From NCBI GenBank assembly GCA_024401055.1, contig JAKSLT010000024.1, positions 1 to 32,592 of the forward strand: a stretch of 32,592 nucleotides of DNA, given 5' to 3'. A model generated the notes under the pieces. The model saw nothing but the letters and a program-made list of their open reading frames with translations, did no database searches and was not told the DNA's origin. A program made the position numbers and the translations under genes. Positions within the stretch are counted from its first letter, which is position 1. Each line of letters opens with the position of its first letter. Of the stretch, positions 15,234-23,742 are shown in pieces. This DNA comes from Bacteroidaceae bacterium. Lineage in GTDB: Bacteria; Bacteroidota; Bacteroidia; Bacteroidales; Bacteroidaceae.

Positions 15234-16529
15234 ATGTTCGACATAATCATCATTCTCATCCTTGTAGCCTTCAACGGCTTCTTCTCTCTCTCCGAGGTGG
15301 CGCTCATCTCGGCGCGCCGTCCGCGACTGATGCAGGAAGCCAAGCAAGGCAACCGCTCCGCCCGCATCGCCCTCAAACTGATGGACGACCCCGACACCTT
15401 CCTCGGCACGGCGCAGGTGGGCATCACCATCGTCAGCATCCTCACGGGTATCTACTCCGGCGAGGCGCTGGCCGACGACTTCGCCGCCCTTCTCGTGGGC
15501 TGGGGCTTCAACGCCTCCATCGCCCCGGGCCTGGCACAGACAGTCATTGTCATCATAGCCACCTACCTGCAGGTGGAACTCGGCGAACTCTTCCCCAAGC
15601 GCGTCGCCATCGACGTGGCCGACGCTATGGCCAAGTACACGGCCATCCCCATGATGATGCTCTCGCAAATCGGTAAGCCCATCATCTGGTTCCTTACCAA
15701 GAACACCGATTTCCTCACGTGGCTCCTCCGCCTCCATCCTCAGGACTCCAAGGTAACGGAGGAGGAGGTGAAGAGCGTTATCTCCGAGAGCGCCAAGAGC
15801 GGCGAGGTAAAGGAGGTGGAGCAGGACATTATGGAGCGCACTCTCGTACTGGGCGACCAGCGTGTTGAGGCCCTGATGACCCATCGTGCCGACCTCGAGA
15901 CGCTGGACGTGGCCATGACGTCCGACGAGGTGAAGTACGCTCTCCACGCCCACCCCCACACGGCCTATCCCGTCGTGGAGGGTTCCATGGACGAGGTGGT
16001 GGGCATCGTCACGCTCAAGGAACTCGTGCAGCATCTCCATCAGGATAATTTCTCCCTCCGCGACATCGCCGTGGCGCCCGTCTATTTCCCCGACAACATG
16101 ACCGTCTATAAGGCCTTGGAGAAACTGAAGAACATCCCTCTCGGCCGCGCTCTCGTTTGCGACGAGTTCGGCTCGTTGCAGGGCATGATTTCCCTCCGCG
16201 ACATCATGGAGGGCCTCGTAGGCTCCATCGACGAGCCCGAGGAACTGCCCGACATCATCGTGCGCTCCGACCGCGAGTCATGGGTGGTGAGCGGCCAGTG
16301 CCTCTTCTACGATTTCCTTGCTTTCTTCGACGCCGAGGAACTCTACGACAACGAGTTCACCACCGTAGGCGGCCTTATCCTCGACCAACTGGAGCACATC
16401 CCTTCCCGCGGCGAGCGTCTCACATGGGAAACCTTCGACTTCCAAATCGTTGAGATGGACGGCACGCGAATTGATAAGATTGTAGTCCGCCGCAAGGCCA
16501 TAGAACAACCCGCCGACGAAGAGTCATGA
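15234..16529 (+). CDS. CNNM/CorC (hemolysin C) family membrane protein with CBS pair
   Basis: The 431-residue protein begins MFDIIIILILVAFNGFFSLSEVALISARR, the classic start of the DUF21 (CNNM) membrane domain with about three or four membrane segments to residue 160. Then come two CBS domains (about 205-325, with TAYPVVEG and GRALVCDEFGSLQGMISLRD) and the C-terminal CorC_HlyC domain (about 340-420). Family members act in magnesium or other divalent metal efflux; hemolysin is a historical name. The ATG at 15234 is chosen over an upstream TTG (15219) that lies inside the palindromic repeat. Its stop overlaps the aroA start (ATGA), indicating translational coupling, with no obvious pathway link. 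Confidence 0.92.
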   Translation: MFDIIIILILVAFNGFFSLSEVALISARRPRLMQEAKQGNRSARIALKLMDDPDTFLGTAQVGITIVSILTGIYSGEALADDFAALLVGWGFNASIAPGLAQTVIVIIATYLQVELGELFPKRVAIDVADAMAKYTAIPMMMLSQIGKPIIWFLTKNTDFLTWLLRLHPQDSKVTEEEVKSVISESAKSGEVKEVEQDIMERTLVLGDQRVEALMTHRADLETLDVAMTSDEVKYALHAHPHTAYPVVEGSMDEVVGIVTLKELVQHLHQDNFSLRDIAVAPVYFPDNMTVYKALEKLKNIPLGRALVCDEFGSLQGMISLRDIMEGLVGSIDEPEELPDIIVRSDRESWVVSGQCLFYDFLAFFDAEELYDNEFTTVGGLILDQLEHIPSRGERLTWETFDFQIVEMDGTRIDKIVVRRKAIEQPADEES

Positions 16530-17674
16530 CGCCTTCCCGTCCCTCCGTTTCTATTTCTCTTCCCCCGAGCAAGAGCATTTCGGCCCGCGCCCTTATCATC
16601 AACGCGCTGGCCGCTACGCCGTGTCCCTTGCAGAACCTTTCTGCCTGTGACGACACGCGGGCACTCCAGTCCGTCTTGGCGGGAGGTTCCGACGTTGGGG
16701 CGGCCGGCACAGCCATGCGCTTTGCCACGGCTTTGCTTGCGGCTACACCGGGCTGTGAGCGCACGCTGACAGGCTCCCCCCGCATGCTCCAGCGTCCCAT
16801 TGCTCCGCTCGTGGATTCTCTCCGTGCGCTCGGGGCGGACATTGAGTATGTCGGCCAGGAGGGCTACCCGCCTCTCCACATTCGTGGTCGCCAGCTCCAC
16901 GGCGGCGCGCTTTCCGTCCCGGCCTCCGTCAGTTCGCAGTATGTCAGCGCTCTGATGATGATAGCCCCCACGCTTTCCGGCGCTCTCACCCTCCGCCTTG
17001 AGGGCCCCGTCGCTTCGCGTCCCTACATCGAGATGACGCGCGCCATGATGCAGGAATGGGGTGCCGAGGCCGCGTGGCAGGACGACCACACCTTATATAT
17101 AAATACGCACACGTACGCACGTGAGGCCCCTTACGTCATAGAGCCCGACTGGAGCGCGGCGTCCTATTTCCTCGTAGCCGACCGCTTCGCGCAGTTCCCC
17201 GGCCTTCAGCAGCCCAGCATACAGGGCGACAGCATTATCGTCAGTCTTTTGCAGCAACTCGATGCCCTCGCCGGCACTACCGAAACGCTTCATCTGGACT
17301 TCTCCTCCTGCCCCGACCTTGCGCAGACCATGGTCGTGGCGGCCTGCCTCGCCGGTCAGCCTTTCCGCTTCACGGGTCTGGAGAGCCTCCGCATCAAGGA
17401 GACCGACCGCATCGCGGCCCTCACGGCCGAGTGCGCCAAGTTCGGCTGGCGGCTTTCCGAGCCTGCTCCCGCCACATTGGCATGGGACGGCGTCTGTCTC
17501 CCCGCCGCAGAAGATATCGTGGTATCGACCTACGCCGACCACCGCATGGCTATGGCCTTCGCCCCCTGCCTCCTGCGGTATCCCTCCGTCACTTTCGACC
17601 ATCCCGAGGTCGTATCCAAGAGTTTTCCCTCCTATTGGACTGAATTTCAAAAGATAATTTCCAAACGCTCCTAA
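16526..17674 (+). CDS. aroA: 3-phosphoshikimate 1-carboxyvinyltransferase (EPSP synthase)
   Basis: The 382-residue enzyme transfers the enolpyruvyl group of PEP to shikimate 3-phosphate in the shikimate pathway. Key motifs are LPPSKSISARALI at the N-terminus, GAAGTAMRF, PASVSSQYVSALMM, EPDWSAASYFLVADRF, LRIKETDRIAAL and YADHRMAMAFAP. It is somewhat shorter than the 410-430 residues of classic members, as is common in Bacteroidota. The start overlaps the stop of the CNNM-type gene by four bases. No other shikimate genes are in the window. Confidence 0.96.
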   Translation: MTPSRPSVSISLPPSKSISARALIINALAATPCPLQNLSACDDTRALQSVLAGGSDVGAAGTAMRFATALLAATPGCERTLTGSPRMLQRPIAPLVDSLRALGADIEYVGQEGYPPLHIRGRQLHGGALSVPASVSSQYVSALMMIAPTLSGALTLRLEGPVASRPYIEMTRAMMQEWGAEAAWQDDHTLYINTHTYAREAPYVIEPDWSAASYFLVADRFAQFPGLQQPSIQGDSIIVSLLQQLDALAGTTETLHLDFSSCPDLAQTMVVAACLAGQPFRFTGLESLRIKETDRIAALTAECAKFGWRLSEPAPATLAWDGVCLPAAEDIVVSTYADHRMAMAFAPCLLRYPSVTFDHPEVVSKSFPSYWTEFQKIISKRS

Positions 17675-17748
17675 CCCTTTTCCCCCTCCTTAGAGTATTC
17701 TTTTCCACCCTCCTGCGGGTGTTGACGCACTTTCAACCTTTAGTGGTA

Positions 17749-17818
17749 ATCGCCCCTCCCTATGGGGGAGGGGTGGCAAAGTTCCGAAGGAAGCTTTGAC
17801 GGGGTGGGGCTTTGGGTA
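17749..17818 (+). repeat. Palindromic repeat, variant F
   Basis: CGCCCCTCCC and GGGAGGGG face each other around TATG, followed by GGCAAAGTTCC/GGAAGCTTTG and a GGGGTGGGGC tail. It is related in style to copies A-E but longer. It fills most of the spacer between aroA and the next gene. Confidence 0.7.
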
Positions 17819-17828
17819 AGTTTTAGTT

Positions 17829-18218
17829 ATGATAGTCCCTATCCTCTTTGTTGTTGCGTTAATACTATTGGGCGTAGCCGCCTATTTCCTTCGCGGTCGC
17901 GCTGCTGCTCCCGTGCAGCCCCAGCGCCCCGCCGGCTGTTGCGGCCAGCATGCCGTGTGCGAGAAGGAAAGTCTTCTTGCCGCCATGTCCACGGATATAG
18001 AATACTATGACGACGAGCACCTCGACCGCTTCCGTTGCACCCGTCCCGAGGACTACACAGAGGCCGAGACGGAGGAGTTCCGCGAAGTGCTTTCCACGAT
18101 GCTTCCCACCGACGTTCCCGGTTGGGTGCGCTCCCTCCAGCTCCGCGGCATAGAAATCCCCCCCGACGTGCGCGAGGACGTCATCATGATAGTGGGTGAG
18201 CAGCGTACCGGAGAGTAG
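17829..18218 (+). CDS. Small membrane-anchored protein, conserved Bacteroidota type, unknown function
   Basis: The 129-residue product starts with one membrane segment (MIVPILFVVALILLGVAAYFL), then a short Pro-rich linker with a CCGQHAVCEKESLL cysteine-containing segment and an acidic soluble domain (STDIEYYDDEHLDRF, EEFREVLSTMLPTDVPGW, LQLRGIEIP). I recognise this pattern as a protein widespread in Bacteroidales without known function; it should be cytoplasmic with an N-terminal anchor. Spacing to aroA is 154 bp. A terminator hairpin starts inside its last codons. Confidence 0.85.
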   Translation: MIVPILFVVALILLGVAAYFLRGRAAAPVQPQRPAGCCGQHAVCEKESLLAAMSTDIEYYDDEHLDRFRCTRPEDYTEAETEEFREVLSTMLPTDVPGWVRSLQLRGIEIPPDVREDVIMIVGEQRTGE

Positions 18219-18236
18219 CTGCTCGCCTTTTCTTTT
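18195..18236 (+). terminator. Rho-independent terminator overlapping the 3' end of the preceding gene
   Basis: GGTGAGCAGC (18195-18204) pairs with GCTGCTCGCC (18218-18227) over ten positions with one G-U pair, followed by TTTTCTTTT. The left arm is coding sequence. It closes the plus-strand run that begins with topB. Confidence 0.8.
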
Positions 18237-18338
18237 CCGGCAGCGTACCGTTGGGATAATGCGGCCTTATGCAGTGCATTGCGGCAGAAGGCGCGCCGGC
18301 TTCCTGTCACTGCGCGAGAAACAGCTCGCCTCCGGCAT

Positions 18339-18624
18339 CCAAAATTTTGGCAATGATATACTTGTTGGCACAAACCTATCTGTCTTTTATTTTTATCAAG
18401 AATTACAGAATTAAAGAATTACCTCGTTAGCCTTCTGTCTGGAATTCTTTTGAATTAGCTGCTTGATGCAGCAGAATTCCTGCGGACAACTATTCAGCAG
18501 TGCTCCAGCACTGCGTAATTCTTAAAAATTCATTATCAGAACACGATAAAAATTCCTGAATACTTTCAATTCTTGATAATAAAAATATGTTGTGCCAAAT
18601 CGTATATCGTCTCCAAAATTTTTG
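18339..18624. repeat. Decayed element with 57-66 bp imperfect terminal inverted repeats
   Basis: The left arm (18339-18404) and right arm (18568-18624) share, in inverted order, the blocks AAATTTTGG, GATATAC, TTGGCACAA and TTATCAAGAATT. The centre holds a short GCAGTGCT/AGCACTGC hairpin. Composition is far more AT-rich than the genes around it. No transposase is encoded, so this may be the remnant of a miniature transposon. Confidence 0.6.
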
Positions 18625-18930
18625 ATAAATTTATTCCTAATTTATGTAGCGCCGCAGGCAAAACTTTTGTCAAAATTTTTTACAATTTATGTGCTCGTAC
18701 AGCGCGATATTCGCGAGCGAAGTGTAACTCGATTGGCTACACGCGATTCTCGCGAAAGTTGGTAAAACGCTGACGCACAAATTATTACTAAAGCAGCGAC
18801 TAAAATTTCCTCCCAATTTTCGCAACTAAATGCCGACTAAGCGCGAATTTCACTCGTACTCGGCATGAAATTCCGCTCTTTTATTTTTCACTAGTTCCCT
18901 TTTAATTTTCACTTGTTCCCTTTCGCTGGA
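18625..18930. other. AT-rich gene-free stretch with a partial repeat copy
   Basis: No credible gene is present; short frames here have biased composition and non-ATG starts. At about 18660-18690 CAAAACTTTTGTCAAAAT and TTTTTTACAATTT resemble the 3' flank of the 183-nt element nearby, so it may be a degenerate third copy. From 18884, CACTAGTTCCCTTTTAATTT is an inverted version of the 21-bp units that follow. Confidence 0.5.
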
Positions 18931-19014
18931 AATTAAAAGGGAACTAGTTCAAATTAAAAGAGGACTAATTCGAATTAAATGGGAAGAAGTTTGAATTAAA
19001 GGAGGACTAGTGGC
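18931..19014 (+). repeat. Four tandem 21-bp units leading into the 183-nt element
   Basis: Four units of exactly 21 bp start with AATTAAA and continue with GGGAACTAGTTC, GAGGACTAATTC, TGGGAAGAAGTTTG or GGAGGACTAGTGG. The last two units are shared with the second copy of the 183-nt element at the window end, so the array is part of, or fused to, that element. Confidence 0.85.
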
Positions 19015-19165
19015 CAGAGGATGCGGGTGTTTTGCGGCGCGGGGTGGAAAACGGAGGCGGGAGGTTTGGAAATGACAGGTGGAGGTGGCAGAATTTTCGC
19101 CAATCATGGCGAAAAGTCCCCAAAATTTAGTACAAAATTTTGTCAAAATATTTTACAGTTTCGCG
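18983..19165 (+). repeat. 183-nt dispersed element, copy 1
   Basis: This segment aligns without gaps to the reverse complement of 32410-32592. The first 49 positions differ once, the last 58 or so are identical (from GGCGAAAAGTCCCC through TTTTACAGTTTCGCG), and the central 75 are only about half identical. The 3' flank contains the palindromes ACAAAATTTTGT and AAAATATTTT. A frame MRVFCGAGWKT...GEKSPKFSTKF runs through it with no stop of its own. It lies in a convergent spacer downstream of the GH92 gene. Confidence 0.9.
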
Positions 19166-19198
19166 CTCCTCCCGAACAATGGCGAGAGGAGCGCGAAA
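19159..19198. terminator. Strong hairpin between convergent transcription units
   Basis: TTTCGCGCTCCTC (19159-19171) and its exact reverse complement (19186-19198) form a 13-bp stem. On the plus strand it is followed by GATGGATTTTTTTTT; on the minus strand, 20 nt after the GH92 stop codon, by TAAAATATTTT. It may stop transcription from both sides. Its left arm coincides with the end of the 183-nt element. Confidence 0.7.
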
Positions 19199-19218
19199 GA
19201 TGGATTTTTTTTTGGGCT

Positions 19219-21243
19219 TTAGTATATCAGGAGGAGTTCGCCGCCTTCGCGGAGCTGGGCATGGGTGATGCGGGGCTGCGTGAGCTTCTTGCCGTTCCAC
19301 TTGATGGACTTCAGGGGCTGGTCAGGGTTGGTACGCCCTACGGTTTTTATGGTTAGCTGGCGCTTGCCGAGGGTGAGGGTGGCACCATCGAAGAGGGGAG
19401 AGAATATTTCGTATGTGGCCTCGCCAACCACGATGGGGTAAAGGCCAATGCTGGCGAAGACGTACCACGCGCTCATGGCGCCGTCGTCTTCGTCCATTTC
19501 GGGACAGTAGCCGCGGGGCATGTTCTGGAAGGCGCAGCCGACCCACGGGGCAGGGTAGGCGTCGTTTCCGCCGTAGCGGTGGGTGACGGCCTGCGTGGCG
19601 AGCGGGCGCACCACCTGCCCCGTCTTCTGCATCATGCCGAGGCGGCCGAAGAGGAAGGGCACGTGGATGTCGGGCTCGTTGCCCTGGTTGTAGAGTTCCT
19701 TGGCGAAGAAGTCTTGCAGTTCGCGGACGAGGGTCTTCTTGCCTACGAATTTCTCCATGCGGCTGAGGTACATGGGTGCGCCCCAGCGGTATTGCCAGCG
19801 GGTGCCCTGATAGAGGCCGTTGCCCTTCATGCGGGTGTAGGTGGAGTCTATTTTCTGGAACTCGCGGGGCCAGATGCTGTCGAAGAGGGCTTCGCCGCGG
19901 CGCGTCCACTTGAGGGCGTCGTCCTTCAGTCCGAGTTCTGCGGCCAGCTGGCCGAGGGCCCAGAAGTCGCCGGCGGCCTCGAGGCACTGGTCGGGCTTCT
20001 TGAGGGCGAGGCCTTCCACCTCGCGGGTCATGCCGGGATAGGCGGCGCGGAGGTTGGGGATGCTGATGCCCTGGCGGTAGGCGTCGAGGAGGGTGGCGAT
20101 GGCGTGCTCCGTGCGCACGGTGGGCACGCATTCATGGGGCGTGCTCCAGTCCTTCTTGCCGGTGAGATAGAGCGTGGCGAGCGACTGCATGATGGCGCTG
20201 GAACGCTGCGGATCGAGGAGGGTGATGAGGGGGAATTTCGTGCGGTAGGTGTCCCACAGCGACCACGAGCTGTAGTAGTCGTAGCCGGCTCTCTGATGGG
20301 GCTGGCCGTCGGTGCCGAGATAGCGGGTGAGGTGGTCGTCGGTCACTTGGAAGGGACTGTGGAAAGTGCGGTAGAGGGACGTGTAGAAGACGGTGCGCTG
20401 GTCGGGCGTTCCGCCATAGACCTTGATGCGTGAGAGAATGTCGCGCCATTCACTGGCAGCCTGAGCGGCTATGTCGGCGAACGGCGTGGCCCACACGGCA
20501 CTCTCGGGCATGGCGTCCAGTTCCTCTGCGAGGCCGGTGCCCACTGCGATTCTCACCTCGAGGGTGCGGGATCGCAGGGTGGGGAATGCCAGGCGCAGGC
20601 GGCCGTCGGGGAGGGAGTCGAGGGTGAAGGGCGCGGAGGCGTGGAGACGGTAGTGCAGGTGGTAGTTGCCGTGGCGGCAGGTGTTGGCGCAGTTGATGTA
20701 GCCCTGCCCGACGGCGGGCGAGGTCTGGCGGAAATGTTTTTCATACACCTTGTCGAAGGCAGAGGCGGGGTTGAGGATGAGCACGGCCTGCCGTGTGGTG
20801 GGGAAGGTGTAGCGCTCCACGGCAATGCGCCTGTTGGCGGTGGCTTCGAAGTTCACGCCGTTGGTCAGCGTGACGCCGTAGTAGCCGGGGCGGGCCTCCT
20901 CGGTGCTTTTCACCAGGGCCACCGTCTCGTCCGCTTCGGCAGGCAGGAGCGACACGTTGCCGCCGCAGCCGCTGCCTCCCACGCCGGAGAGACGGTTGAT
21001 GCTGAACCCCGAGAGGGCCGTCTGCTCAAAGTCGTAGCCCGGGTGCTGCCGCGGGTTGCAGTCGGCGCACACTTGTATCTGGGAATAAGGCATGCAGGCG
21101 CCGGGCGCCATCTGGCCGTAGTCGTTGGCCGTGCCGATGAAGGGGTTCACGGCGGAGAGGATGTCATCGTCCTGCGCCGTTGACACTGCGGGGCAGCAGA
21201 GTAAGGCCGCGAGGAGAAGAGAGAGAGAGAGAGGAAATCGCAT
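19219..21243 (-). CDS. GH92 family alpha-mannosidase, exported
   Basis: The 674-residue protein begins with a signal peptide (MRFPLSLSLLLAALLCCPAVSTAQ). GH92 features are seen in order: NPFIGTANDYGQMAPGACMP, GFSINRLSGVGGSGCGGN, RPGYYGVTL, SSWSLWDTYRTKFPL, the GNEPDIHVPFLF segment with the likely acid Glu523, and the PEMDEDDGAMSAWYVF segment with likely base Asp residues 584-587. GH92 enzymes are calcium-dependent exo-mannosidases acting on N-glycans or yeast mannan. There is no SusC/SusD pair or regulator nearby, so this is a stand-alone glycosidase. The gene is shorter than the common 720-760 residues. Specificity cannot be told. Confidence 0.94.
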   Translation of the reverse strand: MRFPLSLSLLLAALLCCPAVSTAQDDDILSAVNPFIGTANDYGQMAPGACMPYSQIQVCADCNPRQHPGYDFEQTALSGFSINRLSGVGGSGCGGNVSLLPAEADETVALVKSTEEARPGYYGVTLTNGVNFEATANRRIAVERYTFPTTRQAVLILNPASAFDKVYEKHFRQTSPAVGQGYINCANTCRHGNYHLHYRLHASAPFTLDSLPDGRLRLAFPTLRSRTLEVRIAVGTGLAEELDAMPESAVWATPFADIAAQAASEWRDILSRIKVYGGTPDQRTVFYTSLYRTFHSPFQVTDDHLTRYLGTDGQPHQRAGYDYYSSWSLWDTYRTKFPLITLLDPQRSSAIMQSLATLYLTGKKDWSTPHECVPTVRTEHAIATLLDAYRQGISIPNLRAAYPGMTREVEGLALKKPDQCLEAAGDFWALGQLAAELGLKDDALKWTRRGEALFDSIWPREFQKIDSTYTRMKGNGLYQGTRWQYRWGAPMYLSRMEKFVGKKTLVRELQDFFAKELYNQGNEPDIHVPFLFGRLGMMQKTGQVVRPLATQAVTHRYGGNDAYPAPWVGCAFQNMPRGYCPEMDEDDGAMSAWYVFASIGLYPIVVGEATYEIFSPLFDGATLTLGKRQLTIKTVGRTNPDQPLKSIKWNGKKLTQPRITHAQLREGGELLLIY

Positions 21244-21329
21244 ATTTTTTGTTTAGACTATGAAAAATCAAGGGAGGCGCGTGATCGCATCGGCCGCCGT
21301 TCGGCAACACGGGAAAAAGATTACCGTGC

Positions 21330-21364
21330 AAAATTAGCAAAAACTTTTGACACGGCAGCGCAAA
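21330..21364 (-). promoter_or_regulatory. Probable promoter of the GH92 gene
   Basis: On the minus strand TAATTTTG (21330-21337) is a perfect -7 box, with TTTG (21361-21364) 23 nt upstream, a spacing longer than usual. The rest of the gene-free stretch 21244-21637 holds the terminator at 21550 and otherwise nothing recognised, apart from an isolated TACTTTTG at 21484-21491. Confidence 0.45.
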
Positions 21365-21549
21365 AGACAGATTTTTCATACGAATCCGCCATTTCTTCCC
21401 TTGAAAACACTGCGAAAGATGGACTCAAAGGTGTAGCAATGTAGGAGATGTAGCAAAAAATGGCAGTTCGCTGAAGCGTGGTGCAAAAGTACGGCTTACT
21501 CCAAAGAAAAAAGTCAGTATAATGTGGTCTGGAAAGATGTTTATAAAAC

Positions 21550-21583
21550 AAAGGAAGCAGCCAAAAGCCTGGCTGCTTCCTTT
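21550..21583 (-). terminator. Rho-independent terminator downstream of the DUF4332 gene
   Basis: AAAGGAAGCAGCCA and TGGCTGCTTCCTTT form a perfect 14-bp stem with a 6-nt loop. On the minus strand it is followed by GTTTTATAA, so it closes the DUF4332 transcript; the A/T ends make it workable in either direction. Confidence 0.88.
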
Positions 21584-21637
21584 ATTGTGTGCTCGCCGCT
21601 ATGCGGATTTATAGGAGAATAGCGGGCGCAATGCTTC

Positions 21638-22045
21638 TTAGTATGTCACGACGGCCTCCAGCTCTTTGGCCTGCTCCACCATCTTCTCAACCTCGGGGAG
21701 GCCGGGCACGCGGTTTACGAGGTTCTTTTGGGCGTTCACCTCTTCCAGCTTGGCGTGGAGGTTAGCGGGTACGCGGTGCTTGAGCTCTTTCACGGTGTCA
21801 ACGCCGGAGGCTTCAAGAAGTTCAGCGAACTGACCGGCGATGCCGTTGATGCGCATGAGGTCGGCGTGGTTCGTCCATTTCAGGATGAGAGTGTGGCTGA
21901 TGCCGGTCGATTCGGCTAGCTCCTGACGGCCTTTAGGGGTTGCACACTTGGCGAGGAGTTCATCCGTCGTCTTGATACCGGCGGCGTTCAGCTTCTCGCC
22001 ATACACGGTGCCGACGCCTTCAATAGTTTCTACTTTGTAAGCCAT
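21638..22045 (-). CDS. DUF4332 protein with helix-hairpin-helix repeats
   Basis: The 135-residue protein starts MAYKVETIEGVGTVYGEKLNAAGIKTTDELL, the typical DUF4332 opening, in which IEGVGxxxxxKLxxAGI is a helix-hairpin-helix motif. A second one follows (LMRINGIAGQFAELLEASGVDTVKEL) and a helical tail (VPGLPEVEKMVEQAKEL). Such domains usually bind DNA or act as structural modules in nucleic-acid proteins; the role of this small family is unknown. It has its own promoter and terminator, so it is a monocistronic gene. Confidence 0.92.
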   Translation of the reverse strand: MAYKVETIEGVGTVYGEKLNAAGIKTTDELLAKCATPKGRQELAESTGISHTLILKWTNHADLMRINGIAGQFAELLEASGVDTVKELKHRVPANLHAKLEEVNAQKNLVNRVPGLPEVEKMVEQAKELEAVVTY

Positions 22046-22086
22046 TTTTGATTAGGTTTTAGGTTAGACATAAGGGATTGCGTTTG

Positions 22087-22119
22087 CAAAGATACGAAAA
22101 AAAATATGATATTTCCAAA
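22087..22119 (-). promoter_or_regulatory. Promoter of the DUF4332 gene
   Basis: On the minus strand TTTG (22116-22119), 21 nt, then TATCTTTG (22087-22094) matches the Bacteroidota promoter. The ATG at 22045 follows after 41 nt. Confidence 0.65.
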
Positions 22120-22181
22120 TATTTCTCTTTAATATATGGTGTTGCCTGCTTTATAATCCTTAATTGTTAACTTCCATAGCC

Positions 22182-23732
22182 TTATTCACCCCACGTGCTG
22201 CGGTCGAGGTTGCGGTAGGAGAGAGCCTCGGCGATGTGGAGCCGCTGTATCGTGGGTGCGGCGGCGAGGTCGGCTATGGTGCGGGCCACCTTGAGGACGC
22301 GCTCGTAGGCTCGGGCGGAGAGGGAGAGGCGCGTCATGGCCTTCATCAGGTACTCCATGGCCTCGGGGTCGGGCTGGGCATAGAGGTTGAGGAGGCGGGT
22401 GCTCATCTGGGCGTTGCAGTGGATGCCGGGCTCGTCCTTGAAGCGCTCGCTCTGAATGGCGCGGGCCTTTACTACACGTTCGCGGATGTTGGCGCTGGGC
22501 TCTCCGGCGGGGGCGTCGGCGAGGGCTTTGAGGGGCACGGGCATGACTTCAACCTGAAGGTCGATGCGGTCCATCAACGGGCCGCTAATCTTGTTCATGT
22601 ACCTTTGTATCTGGCCGGGGGAGCATGTGCAGTCGCGCTGCGGGTCGTTGTAGTAGCCGCAGGGGCAGGGGTTCATCGCAGCCACGAGCTGGAAGGAGCA
22701 CGGCAGCGTCACGCTGTATTTGGCGCGGCTGATTTGTATCTGGCGGTCCTCCAGCGGCTGGCGCATAGTCTCCAGAACGGAGCGGTTGTATTCGGGAAAT
22801 TCATCGAGGAACAACACACCGTTGTGGGCGAGGCTTATCTCGCCCGGATTGAAGTTGGTGCCGCCGCCGATGAGGGCCACGTCGCTCACCGTGTGGTGGG
22901 GCGAGCGGAAGGGGCGTGTCTTAATGAGCGTGTCGGTGCTATGCAGTTTGCCGGCCACGGAGTGTATCTGCGTAGTCTCCAGGCTCTCTGCCAGCGTGAG
23001 CGGCGGCAGGATGGTAGGGAAGCGCTTCGCTATCATGCTCTTTCCGCAGCCCGGCGAGCCTATTAATATAATATTGTGTCCGCCGGCGGCGGCTACCTCC
23101 ATGGCGCGCTTCACGGTCTGCTGCCCCTTTACCTCGGCGAAATCGTTGACATACACACTTTGGGCGGCCATGAATTCGGCGCGCGTGTCAACTTCGGTCT
23201 GCTGCAACGCGGGCTCGCCGCGCAGGAAGGCGAGCACCGAGGCGAGGTCTTTGGCGCCGAACACTTTCAGACGGTTCACTACGGCGGCCTCCCTCGCGTT
23301 CTCCTCCGGTACGATGAGGCTCTCGAATTCCATCTCGCGGGCCTTGATGGCAATGGGAAGGGCTCCCCGTATGGGGCGGAGCGAACCGTCGAGCCCGAGC
23401 TCGCCCACCAGCATCGTCTTTTCCAACTGGCCGGTGGGCAGGATGCCGGCGGCGGCCACCAGTGCCACGGCCAGGGGGAGGTCGTAGCCCGTGCCTTCCT
23501 TCTTTACGTCGGCCGGCGCGAAGTTGATATCTACATTGATGTTGGGCGGCAGGATGACCTCGCTGTTCTGCAAGGCCCCGACCACGCGGGTGCGGCTCTC
23601 GCGCACTGCACTGTCGGGGAGTCCCACCATGAAGAAATTCGACTCGGCATTGCTGCGGCGCACGTTTGTCTCAATGAAGACGTGCATGGCCGTCAGACCG
23701 TTGAGGGCCGCGGTGTGTACTGATGCGAGCAT
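22182..23732 (-). CDS. YifB/ComM family AAA+ ATPase (Mg-chelatase-like)
   Basis: The 516-residue protein has the ChlI-type N-terminal domain (about 20-140, GLPDSAVRESRTRVVGAL and NINVDINFAPADVKKEG), the AAA+ domain with Walker A GSPGCGKSM and Walker B LFLDEFPEY, a cysteine-rich segment NPCPCGYYNDPQRDCTC and the C-terminal MgCh domain (LSARAYERVLKVARTIADL). ComM members are helicases that promote branch migration in natural transformation in some bacteria. MLASVHTAALNG is chosen as the start because it matches the family; the frame extends nine codons into a repeat. Its length is typical (505-515). Confidence 0.95.
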   Translation of the reverse strand: MLASVHTAALNGLTAMHVFIETNVRRSNAESNFFMVGLPDSAVRESRTRVVGALQNSEVILPPNINVDINFAPADVKKEGTGYDLPLAVALVAAAGILPTGQLEKTMLVGELGLDGSLRPIRGALPIAIKAREMEFESLIVPEENAREAAVVNRLKVFGAKDLASVLAFLRGEPALQQTEVDTRAEFMAAQSVYVNDFAEVKGQQTVKRAMEVAAAGGHNIILIGSPGCGKSMIAKRFPTILPPLTLAESLETTQIHSVAGKLHSTDTLIKTRPFRSPHHTVSDVALIGGGTNFNPGEISLAHNGVLFLDEFPEYNRSVLETMRQPLEDRQIQISRAKYSVTLPCSFQLVAAMNPCPCGYYNDPQRDCTCSPGQIQRYMNKISGPLMDRIDLQVEVMPVPLKALADAPAGEPSANIRERVVKARAIQSERFKDEPGIHCNAQMSTRLLNLYAQPDPEAMEYLMKAMTRLSLSARAYERVLKVARTIADLAAAPTIQRLHIAEALSYRNLDRSTWGE

Positions 23733-23742
23733 AATAAGTAAT

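Noticed and set aside
18573-18773. 66-codon frame in the AT-rich gap
   Set aside because: It starts at TTG inside a decayed inverted repeat, with no supporting signal or similarity.
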